Assembly: GCA_050084515.1 (NCBI GenBank)
Contig: CM114272.1
Span: forward strand, 56,668,001 to 56,732,000
Reading direction: 5' to 3'
Length of the DNA stretch: 64,000 bases
Source of the DNA: Blasia pusilla
Lineage: Eukaryota > Marchantiophyta > Marchantiopsida > Blasiales
Shown here: positions 38,700 through 51,360 of the stretch, one piece after another
Layout: the number at the start of each line of letters is the position of its first letter
Position numbering within the stretch: the stretch's first letter is position 1
Program-made: the position numbers and the translations under genes
Notes under the pieces: model-generated
The model's input: only the letters and a program-made list of their open reading frames with translations
What the model was told of the DNA's origin: nothing
Database searches by the model: none

Positions 38700-38968
38700 C
38701 AGTTAGAATATAGATTACTAATAATGCACATAATTTTAAATTATGTGCATTATTAGTAATCTATATACTAACTGGAGGAAGTAATAAATGTTTGAAGCCT
38801 GACATATCATGAAGGGAAGAAATTAATAATGTTACATGTTAATTCAAATTTTTCTTATTATTAGTAACATATGAAATATATTTTTATGTTCGATTACCGC
38901 TTGTCAAACATAAATATGTTTGAAAATCATATTTGAGAGATTGCTTTCAAAACAGCAATCTCTCAAAT
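38700..38968. repeat. Second cluster of palindromes in AT-rich DNA
   Basis: A nearly loopless palindrome occupies 38,700-38,769: the inner arms (about 28 bp around a 1-nt centre near 38,736) are perfect and the outer CAGTTAG/CTAACTG also pairs. TCAAACATA/TATGTTTGA follows at 38,904-38,912 and 38,915-38,923. A 15-bp perfect pair lies at 38,931-38,945 and 38,954-38,968 with an 8-nt loop. The arms are unrelated to one another. Confidence 0.9.
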
Positions 38969-39167
38969 GTCAAAAAAACTAACTTACTATCTTAGAAGTT
39001 AGATAAATAATGTTACACTCAAATTCAATTGAATTAATAAAATGTTTGAAAATTTAATGAATGAAGTTAATAATATTTAGGGTTACTATTGTTAAAAAAA
39101 CATTAAAAAAATATTCCGGAAATCGTATGTGGTCACGTGACCTGCATACTTACATCAGCCTTCGCAC

Positions 39168-39347
39168 ATAAATTTCACTCCACCACCATATTGGTTACGC
39201 TGGATCCAACACGCCGGTGTATTTGGAGATTAAGGCAATCCTCGCTGGATTTACTCTAGCCAGCTGTTCATTGGAGCTCTTGAAGGCTGTCGAGGCCGCC
39301 TCTTCTACAGCGTTAGCGATCGCTGCTTATGTTGTAGGCTTATGACT
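39168..39347 (+). pseudogene. Orphan coding-like fragment, function unknown
   Basis: One plus-strand frame stays open from just after a TAA near 39,165 to a TGA near 39,345. It reads like the C-terminus of a hydrophobic protein (TPVYLEIKAILAGFTLASC, AIAAYVVGL). There is no ATG and no recognisable family. It may be a last exon left behind by rearrangement or chance; it lies between the palindrome cluster and the esterase pseudogene. Confidence 0.25.
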
Positions 39348-39862
39348 GCAATTGTAATATCGAGAAGATGAAGCATTGTTTTGTGGTGGTTGTCGGGTTT
39401 GATGAGCTCTTCATGTTGGGGACGAAGAAAATAAAAGAGAAGGAAAATTCTAAATAATCTCACGCAAAGACAATTTTACTTCAATTTCAAGTAGTCTTAT
39501 CATACTTAGGATTTTCAAAAGCTTCCTGGTTTGACGCATGGCATTCTGACAGGCAGCAAGAAAATATCCTTAATTAGAAATAGTGTGGATAGATCATAGA
39601 TGACTTTCGGAGAAAAAAATGGTTAAATGTAAACACGGGAAAAAGATAATAGTACTGCACCTATGCAGCGTGGCTATGCACTTCGAGCGTAGCACGAGTT
39701 TTAGTCTCGTTTCTGTTAACAGGGAGTTAAGTGGTTATCTCCGAGATCGACTCAGCTAGGTGATCAATACATCCAGGCCTTAGGTCTGGACAATATCATC
39801 TGCCAAGTTGGTCAGGTCTATTTCGGACATGAACTCGACTGGGATTCGGTCCATGAAACGCT

Positions 39863-39889
39863 ATGAATATCATGATCGATGATATTCAT
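39863..39889. repeat. Perfect 11-bp palindrome
   Basis: ATGAATATCAT and ATGATATTCAT flank the 5-nt centre GATCG. It lies just upstream of the esterase pseudogene. Confidence 0.85.
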
Positions 39890-40009
39890 TAATTGTTCTT
39901 ACTAAAACGCTTGAAAAAACCTCTCCTGAGACGCGAAGCCATGATTATGTTACATCTGTTCCAAGCAAAGATCCGGCGACAGCTGAAGTCTGCCCGAACG
40001 TAATAGAAT

Positions 40010-40972
40010 ATGAGCTGCGAGACTGCGTACCATCGAAGCGTTGAATCCGTGCAGGCAAATTACTGTGTGTTGTGCACGGTGCAGGCCACGGGCGTTTGCT
40101 GGTACAAGGTCGTTACGTTGCTAGTTAAACGTTACACAGCGACGACGACAGTGGATGCGGAGCTCAATTTTAGCGGAAGAGGCAAGATACTCGCTGTCAA
40201 TGTGACATCAATTACACTGTACGCTACGCAAAGAGATTTTGGATCTTTTGGAAAGAGTGTGACGAGAAAGGTTAGTACAATTCTCTTCCCATCTCTCCAT
40301 CGAATTCTATCTATCATGCAAATCGCAATCGCATGTCCGCCGTGTATTCTAATCACAGTAAGACAGGAGAATTACTCATCTAGGACTTTACGAGGCTACC
40401 TGAATCGAGGAGCTTCTGAACTCTGCCGCCGTTCGAGGACCGCATGAAACGATGGGATGGTCCCCACACCTTCTAAAATGTACAGAATGGCGGAATGTGA
40501 GGAATCAAAGCAGTGCTACGCGAAAGGGAACGAAAACGGATGAGACAAGGCGATTGTCGAGAGTGGCTGGATCGAAGACACAATATCAGAAGACGTGATG
40601 ATCCTCTGGTAACCACTTCGTATCGAGGATTGTGCACTATTCTCCGAGGAGACGCGCTGACAAAGACCATTTCTTCGACAGACAGACTCGCGCCTGTCCG
40701 AATTGGACTTCACATCGCATAGATGGATTGAAAAGACGAAATAAGGTACGATCTAACAGTGAGGTTCTAGAATCCTCGAATGGCGTTGAGAGTAAGAGCG
40801 CAAATTGGATGGCAGGGTATGACGGACAGTCGAACCGGAGAGTTGGGAGACTTCGTCCTTCAGATTATTGTAACTCGTACTGTTGTAGTAGCAGGTCACG
40901 AGTGTTTAGGCGCACAAGATGTCGTGAAATTGATTCCGGGGTTGTCCCGAAACAACGTCCCTTGAAGTAGTA
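40010..40972 (+). pseudogene. Decayed MES/HNL-type alpha/beta-hydrolase pseudogene
   Basis: The segment GTTGAATCCGTGCAG, a spacer, then GTTTGCTGGTACAAGGTCGT matches the start of the intact esterase exon at 51,345-51,420 (GTTGAATCTGTGCAG ... TGTTGGTACAAGGTGGT). Downstream DVTSLAQYA is matched by NVTSITLYA, and the exon ends at an AAG|GTTAGT donor at 40,270, like the AAG|GTCAGT of the intact copy. The conserved HG oxyanion motif is lost (reading VLCTVQATG). The second exon is only vaguely traceable near 40,890 as VVVAGHECLG, where the intact copy has VILVGHSLGG; the nucleophilic serine is gone. Together these point to a dead tandem relative in the same orientation, about 11 kb away. Confidence 0.6.
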
Positions 40973-41463
40973 AATACAGTCTGAGCGTACAAGCTGTCGA
41001 GATCCACGATAATTCAGTGACACAAGAAGACATCCGCGCCATTCACCTCACTTGAATTCGCATTCACTGAGGTCGATCCATCTGAGACTGACAGAGACAC
41101 GACCGCCGTGATGACAGGCACCATTGTCCGCCACTCCAGAGATTGGCTGCATCAACCCGGACGTCTTCCGAGCAGGGCTTCTCTCTGTCTTCGGAGAACG
41201 AGCGCATACGTGCGAGAACGCAGAAGAAACAATTAGAAAGATGCGGAACGTGGCAAGATATGGATCTATTCCAAGACGCGCAGTCTCGTCCAGACTCTCT
41301 ATGCTGGATTCCAGAGAATCCATCATCAGTTGCGGAAAGCGCAAATAAGGAGCGTGAGCAAACAGATTTTGAATCCTAGGTAAGCCCGCGCACAGCACTT
41401 CAGAGTGGCAGTGGATCAGAGTCCGTCGATTCTCAGATCTTAAAGATATTCCGATAGTCACGA

Positions 41464-44400
41464 ATGATGGGATCGGGGACCCCGCCATTGGCAGTGGTCG
41501 CAGCGGGTGGTACACTGCGCAAGAGTCCGAAGGTAGCGGGTTTATCGAGAATGTTTTTGCTCGCGGGTTTGGTAATATGTATATGGCAGGCGTCGCTGTT
41601 CATCGGGCAGTACTACTACGCTGCCTATCGAGGGAGCCATGGCCACCGGTTCAACGCCACGCACCACTCCCTCCGGTTAGGGCAGCTGCTCCACTCGACG
41701 CAAAACATCATTGATCAGCAATTCGACGCCGCGCAGGACGTGACGGCTGCGCTCGTCAGTAGACTCGAAGCGCTCCAGTTCTCCACGACGGAGCTGGACG
41801 GTCAATTGAGGGAGAACCGTAGAGATTTGGCGCAGGCGGTGGAGGCGATCATGATCCGACTGCGCACATTGGACGAGGCCGACGCGGCTATCCAAGCGCG
41901 GTTGGACGGCGACGGCGATCAGTTACCGAAGGCGATTTCGGATCGGGAGCGGACGGAGAATATGGGGTGGCTGCTGGAGCGGTTGAAGGCCGTCGAGCAG
42001 AGGCTGGAAGTGGTCCAGGACGCGAATTCGCAACTGCAGAGCAAGATCTCGCAGCGTTTGTCGGCGGATGTGGAGTTCCGGTCGCTGCGAGACATGGGGA
42101 AGTGGGCGAGCAAGGGCGAAAATGGGATACACGGATTTCTTTCGGATCTCCGAGGGAGGGGTCGCAAGGAAGGACCGCCCGAGCTTTTCCTATTCCCGTC
42201 CAATTTGACCGGGGGAAGGCTTCTCTGTCTGCAGGGTAACCACAGCAGCAACGGTACGCGGAATTCCTACGCCTACGCATTCAAAGACGGCCTCCCGGTC
42301 GGCGCGATCCTACTGCCGGGGACCACGCTCATTTCCGACACATACTGGGACTACAACAATCCCTGGCACTCCATGTACAATCTCATCCAGTTTGTGCACT
42401 GGAAGATGAATCCGGAGTGCAAGTCCGCGGAGCGCCTGGTGCTGTTCCACTGGTCAGAGCTTCGCACGGACCTGGGCTACTGGATCAAGAACGTTTTCGA
42501 AGCGGCCAATCTTCCAACGGTTCCAGAGAAGCTCAGCTACGACGACCGGCCCGTGTGTTTCGAAGATGCGGTGGTCAGCCGGAGTGGGATCGGAGGTGTT
42601 CCGGCTCCGATTCTGAGAACCATTTATGATGAAGTCCGTTGCAATGCGCGAACGAAATGTGGAGTGGCTGATTTCAGGTCGGGCCCAACTGTAGAAATCG
42701 GAGTGCGGGTGACTCTTATGGTGCGCTCCGGCGCTAGAGGATTTGTAAATTTGCCGGATTGGGAGCAGGTCGTCGATTCCCAGTGCCGACTTGAGAATGG
42801 CTGTTTCTGGAGGCCTATGTTCGTATCCAATCTTTCGTTCTGCGAGCAGGTCTCTCACTGCGAGTCTTCATTTATTCTTATTATCTTCTCACTAGTAAAT
42901 CACTGCCACGTCATTATCTTAGCCGAGTGTTCATTAAGACCAACATCTATAATCTATTTAGAGGGTGTAATTTTGAAAGAGGCCTTTTAAGTCAAGAAGG
43001 AAGAAAGCCAAATCAAGGTACGGGCTAGGAGGAGAAAATAATGTATACTAAACTTACTACTAAATTTTTGTCAAATCTACACTAGGATTAAGGAAGAGTA
43101 CTCTAAGACTTACACCCTTTGGAAATTAAGTTATTAGAGCTACCCCAAACCCCAAAGGACAAGTCAAATAAGGAGGTGTTTATGAGACCATAATATAGAT
43201 GTTCACATGTAGTACGAAGTTGACTAGAACAAAATCTAGAGAAAATCTATGGATGAGGAGGATGTTTCACATGGCTATGACACGCGGGCTAAAAATACAT
43301 TTTGAGATTAGTGACCCATTTTAGAGTGGAAAAGTTGGTTTTGGGTTATAAAAGAGGGACCATGAGTGGCACGTTACCAAGAGTAGCCGACAATTGAAGG
43401 AGGGTATTAAGGGACGAGAAGAAAATTATGGATCTTTTCAACAAGGAGGTGAGTTACGTATTTCTTTTAAATGAGAAGGGAGAGAGAGTTTTCAACGTGG
43501 GAAATTCTTTATTTCCCAAAATCATGAGCCACAGGTGGACTGTTTTCAGATGGGGAATTGGATTTTAAAATGAAGAGAGGGTTTGAAAAGAAAAAAGGAT
43601 ACAAATACTTTTAAAAAATGGAAGGGGGGTTTTTGAAAATCTTGCATTGCAAAATTTTTTATTGTTTAAGTAGGAGTCTTCGCAGTATGTCATGATCTCT
43701 ATGGAGATTAGGTTTAGTGTAATTGATTAGGGGGTGGTCGGCTGTTCGTATGGACAGCGAGAGGAGGGACGAGAAGGTAAGGATTCCTTTTTTAAACCAG
43801 CTACGGAGTAGTTCATTATAAACAGCAAAATTTGCAAAACTATAAAAAGTCATGAGAAAGTTGAACGGACTCGCTTTGACATCGTCCGTCGAAATAAGAC
43901 ACATACAAGGTGTGTAGAGGCATGGCCTCTTTAAATAGTCTAGGGGCATGGAGGACCAATCCTCCATGCATCTGGCAGTTGGCTAAAACTTATCCAGATT
44001 CCTCCTAAATAGCTCAAATTACTTTGATCAGCTTCAGAGTGAACGTGAGATGAATTGAGTTAAATATTTACAGTGGAGGGATCCAAGCTCATTTCAATGC
44101 CATCCTGGTCTGCCATCATTCAATCTCTGATGGTTTCTGAGGTGATGTCTGACCAGTTCCATCCCTCGATTCATCGTCATTTGCACAACGCACTTAAGCA
44201 CTCTAAGGGAGATTTGTGGTGCGGAGACGGAGAAAGGTGTTAAGCATGTAGGTGGTCTCTAGATTGTGCTCTACTGAGATAGAATGTCGTTTCATTCCAA
44301 CCCAATACAAAATTTTGCGTACTAGGTAGGTGAGGGAGCTGTATAATACACGGAGATGGAGAAAGGTGGAAGCAAGTAGGCAGTCTTTGAAGACGATGCT

Positions 44401-45063
44401 CTGTTGAGATGGAAATTGTTGTATCGTTGCATCTCAATTTGTAAAATGCGCCCTTGAACTTCTAGAAGGCTATGTACATATAGACCGAGACACTTGAAAG
44501 CACTCGTAAGGTAATTAGTTCATGTTCTGTGGAGAGAGAAATTGTCGTTTCGCTGGACCCAATTCTGCAAAATCCACCCACAAACTTCGAGTGAGCTATG
44601 TACTTAGAGATTGAGAAACGTGATTGTGCCTGCTCTACAGGTGGAGATAATGAGCAAGACCGACGTACTAGTGACAGTACACGGAGCGCAACTGGCCAAT
44701 ATGATCTTCATGAGCCCTGGTAGCAGAGTCATGGAGATGTTTCCTCGCGGATGGTTGGAGTATGCAGGCCACGGACAGTTCATCTACTCACGCTTGGCCT
44801 CTTGGGTCGGTCTGAAACACGAGGGCTACTGGAGAGACTTGAATACTCCTCCGTGCCCTGAACCAGACAATTCAAGTAAGTGCTTCTCCTTCCACAAAGA
44901 TCAGTCCGTGGGAATCAATACCACCCACATCTCAAAGTGGTTGAGCGAAGTGCTCGACGACTTCAACTTTGTTCAAGCTCAGGCCGCGCTGCCCATACAG
45001 GAGAGAGACAACCCCGATTTCCAGTATGTGTGGGATAATTCCACATGCTCTTGTGGATCATGA
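41464..45063 (+). CDS. GT61-family glycosyltransferase, type II membrane protein
   Basis: Two exons, 41464-42849 and 44641-45063, joined in phase 0 across a 1,791-bp GT-AG intron, encode 602 residues. A short cytosolic tail precedes one membrane helix at residues 30-48 (MFLLAGLVICIWQASLF), a Golgi signal-anchor arrangement. A helical stem rich in Gln, Glu and Arg (about 75-200) follows. The catalytic domain begins near residue 240 (LFLFPSNLTGGRLLCLQG) and contains YWDYNNPWHSMYNLIQFVHW and CFEDAVVSRSGIGG. The GT61/DUF563 hallmark, EQ-VEIMSKTDVLVTVHGAQLAN then FMSPGSRVMEMFPRGW, spans the splice junction, which confirms it. Several N-glycosylation sequons are present. GT61 enzymes transfer xylose, arabinose or GlcNAc to wall polysaccharides or proteins in the secretory pathway; the donor and acceptor here cannot be read from sequence. 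The C-terminus is intact (CSCGS, TGA). Confidence 0.9.
43946..43969. repeat. Perfect 10-bp hairpin in GT61 intron
   Basis: GCATGGAGGA and TCCTCCATGC flank a 4-nt loop, CCAA. Confidence 0.85.
44220..44625 (+). repeat. Three diverged ~130-bp tandem repeats in GT61 intron
   Basis: Related blocks begin near 44,258 (GTGCTCTACTGAGAT), 44,396 (ATGCTCTGTTGAGAT) and 44,523 (TGTTCTGTGGAGAGAG). Each is followed by a GAAATTGTCGTTTC-like stretch, a CCAATNNTGCAAAAT-like stretch and, in the last two, GAGCTATGTAC-like sequence. The last unit abuts the 3' splice site of the intron. Confidence 0.65.
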
Positions 45064-48000
45064 GTTTCAAGTTCTCTAGTTACATCACACGCGCAAACTG
45101 TACTCCACCTGGGGTCCTATCAATTCAATCCCGCAAGCGCTCCGTTTTTTTCCCCCACACTGTCCACCCTTATCCCTCAAATTCAAAGAACCCCGATCCA
45201 AACCTAATTAAATCAAATTAGGTCAATACATCGAGCAGACCATCTCGCGTAACGGACACTTGGGATTCTCGTCTTGAGCCTCATGCTATGTAACCGATTC
45301 GGAAGCAAGACCTACACATTCCGAGTCGGGAGGGGTTGCCACATCTGGAAAATCTCAAAACGCATATGTAAGGATTCTCATCTCTATAGCCTCAAGAGTC
45401 AAGCGTGTTCTTGTACTGTATGATTTCCCGGTCATTCTTTTCTTCTCAAACATTCTTTTCAGACAAATAATCATAGCTGCACGAAGGAACGGAAATTTCG
45501 TCCATTCGACATGCACCCCGCAACTACATTTTCGCTGAAAGAAAGAGTTGTATACAACAAACATGTCAGTTGCGTACCTACGGGTAGGTCCATCTTCCTT
45601 TATCCGAGTCTCTCTTAGGTCTCCAACATCTCACGGTTCTCTTCTATCTAGAGTTTTGAACTAGATGTATGTTTATTAGTATCCATCTCGAAATTCATTT
45701 TCGTTCACATACCATAGTTATTTTACATTTCATTCTGATTATATTTCAACATAGGATTCTATTAAATGAATGAATTAATAATTCCTATTTTTAATATGAA
45801 GGGGGAAATTCCTTAGACAAATAAAGACGGTTATCTCTTATGTAGCCTAAGTTTTTTAAAGGAATGCTAACAAGTTTATGACCTCTTCCTACTAATACAA
45901 ATGCAACTGTAATCTTTATGTCAAAATATTTCTAATGTTATAAAAGATAATAGAGGAAAAGCAATACATTGATATAGGAAGAGGGACATTTAAAAACAAG
46001 TCTTAAATTTAGGGCTAGGTATAGTTCTAACTTGAGTGTAGATAGTAAGTGTATTTTAGTGTGTTCAATCTTGAGAGGTGTTTAAAATTGAATGCACCTT
46101 ATATTGTAACACCTTTGAGTATGAGTAGGCATTCTACTCTTATGAGGAATTTGAATAATTTTGAGATTTTTGAAAAGATTAGGATTGAAAAAAGTTGTGA
46201 GATTCTCGAATAGTTGTGGAGAGTCATATTTTCCAATATGTCATGAAAGCTTTGATCGCCATAATTGCTACAATTCAAGGATTATGAGGCTTAGTCGTTC
46301 AATTGCTTCATATCTTTTTGATGAGTATTACATGCATTCCTTACAAATGTTTCCAACACATAATGGACCTCATTGTACTAAGAAGATTATAATTTTGAAT
46401 ATATGCTAGCCAGAAAATTAGTATAAGCAAGTATGTGGAGGACATAAACAAGCAATCTAAAGTTAACCTTTCTTGGAAGTGACATTCTTCCTCACCCACC
46501 TTCCCAACTCTTTAAAATTGACAAAACTTCCCATCCTCTTGTATTCTTGCTCCCTTTTCTTTCTTTTGAACGTAAGGGGGGGAGGGGGGACATAGAGAAG
46601 GAATTGGAAGATAAAACATTCCGTGCCGCTATTTCATGATAGTGGTGTGGGCCTTACATGAGTGAGAATGATAAGAAAATTTGTTTCGAAAATTATATCA
46701 TTATTGTGCTTTCCAAACAACAAACACCTTCGTTGTGGCCTCCTCGTACTGCACCTCTCTTATCTAATTAGTTAGTCAAACATGTCTCATCATTACCTAC
46801 TAGCTTTTTGTAACACATGAATAAGTTAAACTTTGGAATTCTCGTTCACTAAGAGATGTTTAATAAGAGATCCTTGAAAAGAAAAACCTCGTTATCAATT
46901 TGAATAACCCAAATAGATATTGAATTCTTTTCCCGTGGTTACTCTTACTCCATATTAATGGCCGGTTAGCTTATTCCACGAGGTTCAGAGATTACGAGTA
47001 AACCTAGTCGATTTAAATAAAAAATTGGCCGGAAATGAGGCATTTTTTGGTATAGAATAACTGGTCTTATGGTTTTCGGCTGTAGAACACCGGAAATGAA
47101 CCGGTTCCCACGAAAAAACTCCCCGAACCGCGGTTTAGAGAGCTCCTGTCCCATAGTCTCCTCCATGCTAACTCGGGTTAACTCGGTTCCGCGCGAAAGG
47201 CCAGTAGTACTGAATCACGGACATGTACGCGATAGACAAGTAACGACCCTTTCGTTGGCACCGACAAGAACCGATGGCACGGCTCCCTCTTCCTTCATTC
47301 GTTTAAAAAAAGATCGAGTCACCGCTCACCTGCTCGTCTCCTGCGAGCGCAGTGGTCCGAGGAGCCAGGAAGGAATAGTTGTGAGCGATAGAAGGCCCCA
47401 GGGACGGCAACGAGAAGCGCTTGGCGGAGCCATTTCCCCGTGAACGAACGAATGACTGATTGACTCCAGTGTGTATTGCTTTTTTTGACGGGAAAGCTGT
47501 AGCTTTTTTAGAATCCTTCCGTGGCTGTTTTAAGAATATCCAACAGGCACGTTGTACTTTGCCGTCCAGGTTTCAAGCATTTCGAAATCCTGGAAGGAAT
47601 CCCCATCCCATTCTCTGCGTGATGAATGCGCATGTGCCTTAAGTTTCACCATTCGAGACGACAACCTACAGACGCGAGGTTTTCTCCACATCCAATACTA
47701 TAACTAATTACCATCGCAAGTTCGTGAGTCAGTTCTTCCTTTCCCAGAATCGATCTTGGCTTTGTAGTTGCTTCTGGAATGTTTCTCCTGCTCTGATTGG
47801 GTCCAACGTGCTCCAAGTGAGGAGAGGATCACGCTCATTTTGTACCTAGGTTGGAATTCCTTTTCGTGAATCGATCTAAAGGTATGCTTGGCTTTCTGAA
47901 GAATTCTATCTTGTGGATCTTCTCCGTCTGAGTGTATTACATCTGACCCACTCTAATCGCTAAGAGGAGCATAACGGTCGTCGACTAGTAATCGTACTCG

Positions 48001-49452
48001 GATTTAAGCACTGACAGTAATCGTAAGATGCATGCGAACGGTCCTCCCCGTGCGTCGTTAGCACTAAATATGGCTTCTCACGGTTTTCGTTTCCATGGAG
48101 CTTCTGTCCTCGAAGTTTTCGATTGAACCTCTTCCAATTACGTAGTGAAAATTCGCGATCTTTACACTTACATCATCCTGATCTTTGAGTAGATCAACTA
48201 TGAACTGATTAGATGTGTGCAGTGGATGCCTGGCCACGAAAGTGGGATTCAAATGGAAAAAATCATATAACTAGTGATGATTTGCTTTTCTGAATTTGAA
48301 GGTTAGCTCGTTTGTAGGGATTCATTCTCTCAAGTTGAGTACAATAGCCGACCTGCTCCAAGTAAACAACGCATCAGCGTGATTACACCGTAATGATGTG
48401 AACACGGATCTTATTGGTCTAGACGTAAAATTCAAACAGAAGAGACGAATAGCTATGGCTTGGCTTTCTTAACTCCAAAGTTATCGTTTTGTACACGAAG
48501 ATTTATTCTCCGAGGTTGGATGGATTTACTCTAACCTCCTTGGATCCAATGACGCAAAGTAGCATCGTGATCGTTACCTGGGTGTGACCTGAGAATAGAT
48601 ACGGGGGACAAGATGGCTCCAGTGATAGCCGGAAAGTGAAATTCAAGTAGGAGGGTAGAAGCTAATTACTTGCTGTAAATGTGAAGACTGTTCTCGAATT
48701 GAACATTGCGACAACTTGGCAAAATTTTTCTCCTTTCTCGATCCATAGAGATTGGCGCGGGACAGCAGGCCTCACCGACCGACATTCATTGAATTCTTCT
48801 TTCCCACCATGATCCGGAGCATGTGATGCACTTCATCAGATCTAGAGCTCTCGTGAGCTGAAAATACATAGCTAAATTAATTAGGTCGTACTTCTCCGAT
48901 CGCGATCTCACTGTGCACTTCACCTGCAGTGGGTCAACGATTCAATCGGATACATACAGATGGATTCACGTAGCTCTCTGACTTCGAGATGGTAGTCTTG
49001 CATGCGCTGCCATTTCTGCACCTCGATGCGATTCATTCCAAGTGCGGTGTTCGTTCAATCGGCTCAGGCCGGGCCCGGACTTGTAGGCACAATCCAATTT
49101 GAATATAGTACAGAATCTGACGTGGCAGACCCGGATGATGAAAGTGACTCAAGTGCTGGAAAAGAGATCATGTTCCCATCCCCTGTCTCGTACCAAAAGG
49201 ATGTAATGATGGATGCGATAGGATGAAGTATATTGCTTTTGTTGTTCTGTTACCAAACCGACAAGCTACAACACCATCAGGAGAGGGACAGTTTCTGGAG
49301 GATGCAAATATATAAGCTACGCATGCGAGCTTTGACACACCTAGATCATACTCCGGTTCGTGCACGGACTAGACTCTGAGGTTCAACAGCGTGATACCTG
49401 GAACAATCCGATTCGGTGTGCGGTGGTGTGGAGTTGAGTTGAGTTGGAAGCG
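45064..49452. other. Intergenic stretch, no gene recognised
   Basis: No supportable gene. The 45.6-46.9 kb part is AT-rich. The 47.0-49.4 kb part is more balanced, with open frames up to 124 codons (47,069-47,443) that resemble no family. Confidence 0.4.
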
Positions 49453-49548
49453 ATGGAGGGAAAGGGTGACCATAGATTGATCCTGGTTCTACTACTTCTG
49501 AGCATGCAGCCGATCATCCAGGCTGGATGGCTGATCCCAGCTGTAGAG
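49453..49548 (+). CDS. Candidate signal-peptide exon of the 51-kb esterase
   Basis: An ATG opens 32 codons that end exactly at GAG|GTTAGT, a good splice donor in phase 0. The peptide (start MEGKGDHRLILVLLLLSMQP) has a short charged head, a hydrophobic core LILVLLLL and small residues after it, as in a secretory signal. The next esterase exon at 51,361 begins in phase 0 after a CAG acceptor and lacks its own ATG, so the two would join in frame. A rival first exon is ATG 51,248-51,271 (MAVDIDSH, donor CAT|GTAGCT). Only transcripts can decide. Confidence 0.45.
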
Positions 49549-51360
49549 GTTAGTGATTGCTCGTTGCTTTCTTAGTTTCAAGATATACTTACAAGGCATG
49601 AAATGGAATTGGAGGGAGCGCAAGTGTGCCTCGGCTTGGGTAGGAGGGTATAGTTCCACTGTATTGCGTGTTGTGATTGCAATGATGAGTAAAATGTGAT
49701 TCTAAATACCAAGGCTTCCTTCCAACTCCTAGCTACAATATAGCCATACATGTATCACTAGTTCTAAGTTGTTCCGAGTCTGGAGCCCGCGTCTAAATCA
49801 AACGCTGTCCGCGTGATTTTCCACATTCCAATTCGGTTTCGAGTGGAAATTCCGGAAGATGTTCTGATCAATCTAGAAACCTGGCTAAAAGATGCCATTC
49901 GATCGATGAAGATTTTCATCAAATGCATAATGTATGCATGCCTACATCTTCAAGCACGGAATGCATGTTTTTTGATGTGCATCGATCGCTGAAGTTTCAC
50001 TCGAGAATGTATGATGTTCTCGAAACCTGCCTGCACGCTCACTTGTAGAAACCTTATCCTCCCTACTAGTTTTCGTACTAGTGATGTACATGTATGCTCG
50101 GCCATAAGCGCGAGCTGTTCAATTTGTTGTCCATTTCTCGAGCACCTGGCACTACTCCATCACTATCTGCGAGCCAGCTTGCAAATTCTGTATGTGGATA
50201 TGCGTCGAAGACACCTGTCTACAGCCCTCCGTATATAGTATGTACAGTAGGTGTTCAGATGTTTCTTAATCCATCACCCGCATTCTTGCAATTTCGCATG
50301 GAATTGACAGTGACTAACTGTAAAGGTTCGGCTTCTTATCACGGAAGCACACATAGCATCAGTCTAGCGAAATCGAATGTGAAAAGATTATGTATATGTG
50401 CGGACTAAGGAGCTTGCAGGAGCTTGTAAGCATTAATATGCTCGATGAATATCATCGACCAAGGCGAAAATTTTCACTGGAGAAACTTGAGCATACTGAA
50501 GCAAAACTCACATACGGCTAGCTGTTAGTTATATATAAACATTCTTCCTAGCTTGAGCATCTGTTCTAGGAAGCGCAGATAACAAATGCCTAATTCCTAG
50601 CCATCCTGACTTTCCTCTCCAAGAATTTTCTTTCCACGCGTTTCTTTTTTTTGTTGTGTTAGATAACTTAGAATAGTTTCTTTTCACCGAATACGATTTC
50701 GCAGTTCAAAATTTTCTGCGTAAGTCCATGTTTACCAACTCTTAAAGGATCTGTCATTGCATCATTCCAAGGTGGATAGGTGAGACTCTGAATGTAGCTT
50801 CATGCTAAATTCGATACCTATCTAAAAGCTCGATGTCATTAGAAGAATCGAGTCAATCGACCGCGGTTAGATAAGCTGATCGTGTTGCAGCATGAATTCA
50901 CGAGTTCTAAGCTTACTTGTATCCATGACAAGACCGGTTAATTACACCCCTGAGCTTGTCTCTGCAATTCTATGCAGCACTTTTCATCTCCGTATTATAA
51001 TGTATTTCTGTAAATGTCTTTTTGGCATTAATCATGTCTTTTCTACGACCTTGGTCGATCCTGTGTTTCGGATCGTACATGTCTGAGAACCAAACCTGAA
51101 GCTCCTTCATCATCGGACCCGATCCGTAGTATCCTGTGCTCCACTAGTCTCCATATAATCCTCGATTCCCAATCTATTGTTAGACAGGTGGGAGCCATAT
51201 TTACCATACGATTGCATCCGCTTGATCGCGGACACATGTGCACCACCATGGCAGTTGACATTGATAGTCATGTAGCTATACGACTGGAGTTCTGTAGAGA
51301 AGAGAATACTACGATTGAATCCCAAAAGTCTTAAATAACCGAGAAGTTGAATCTGTGCAG

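Noticed and set aside
39130-39142. GGTCACGTGACC palindrome as G-box
   Set aside because: It contains a CACGTG core, but no gene start close enough makes a regulatory role arguable.
47069-47443. 124-codon plus-strand frame
   Set aside because: No family features, no splice context and no neighbouring exons; left unannotated.
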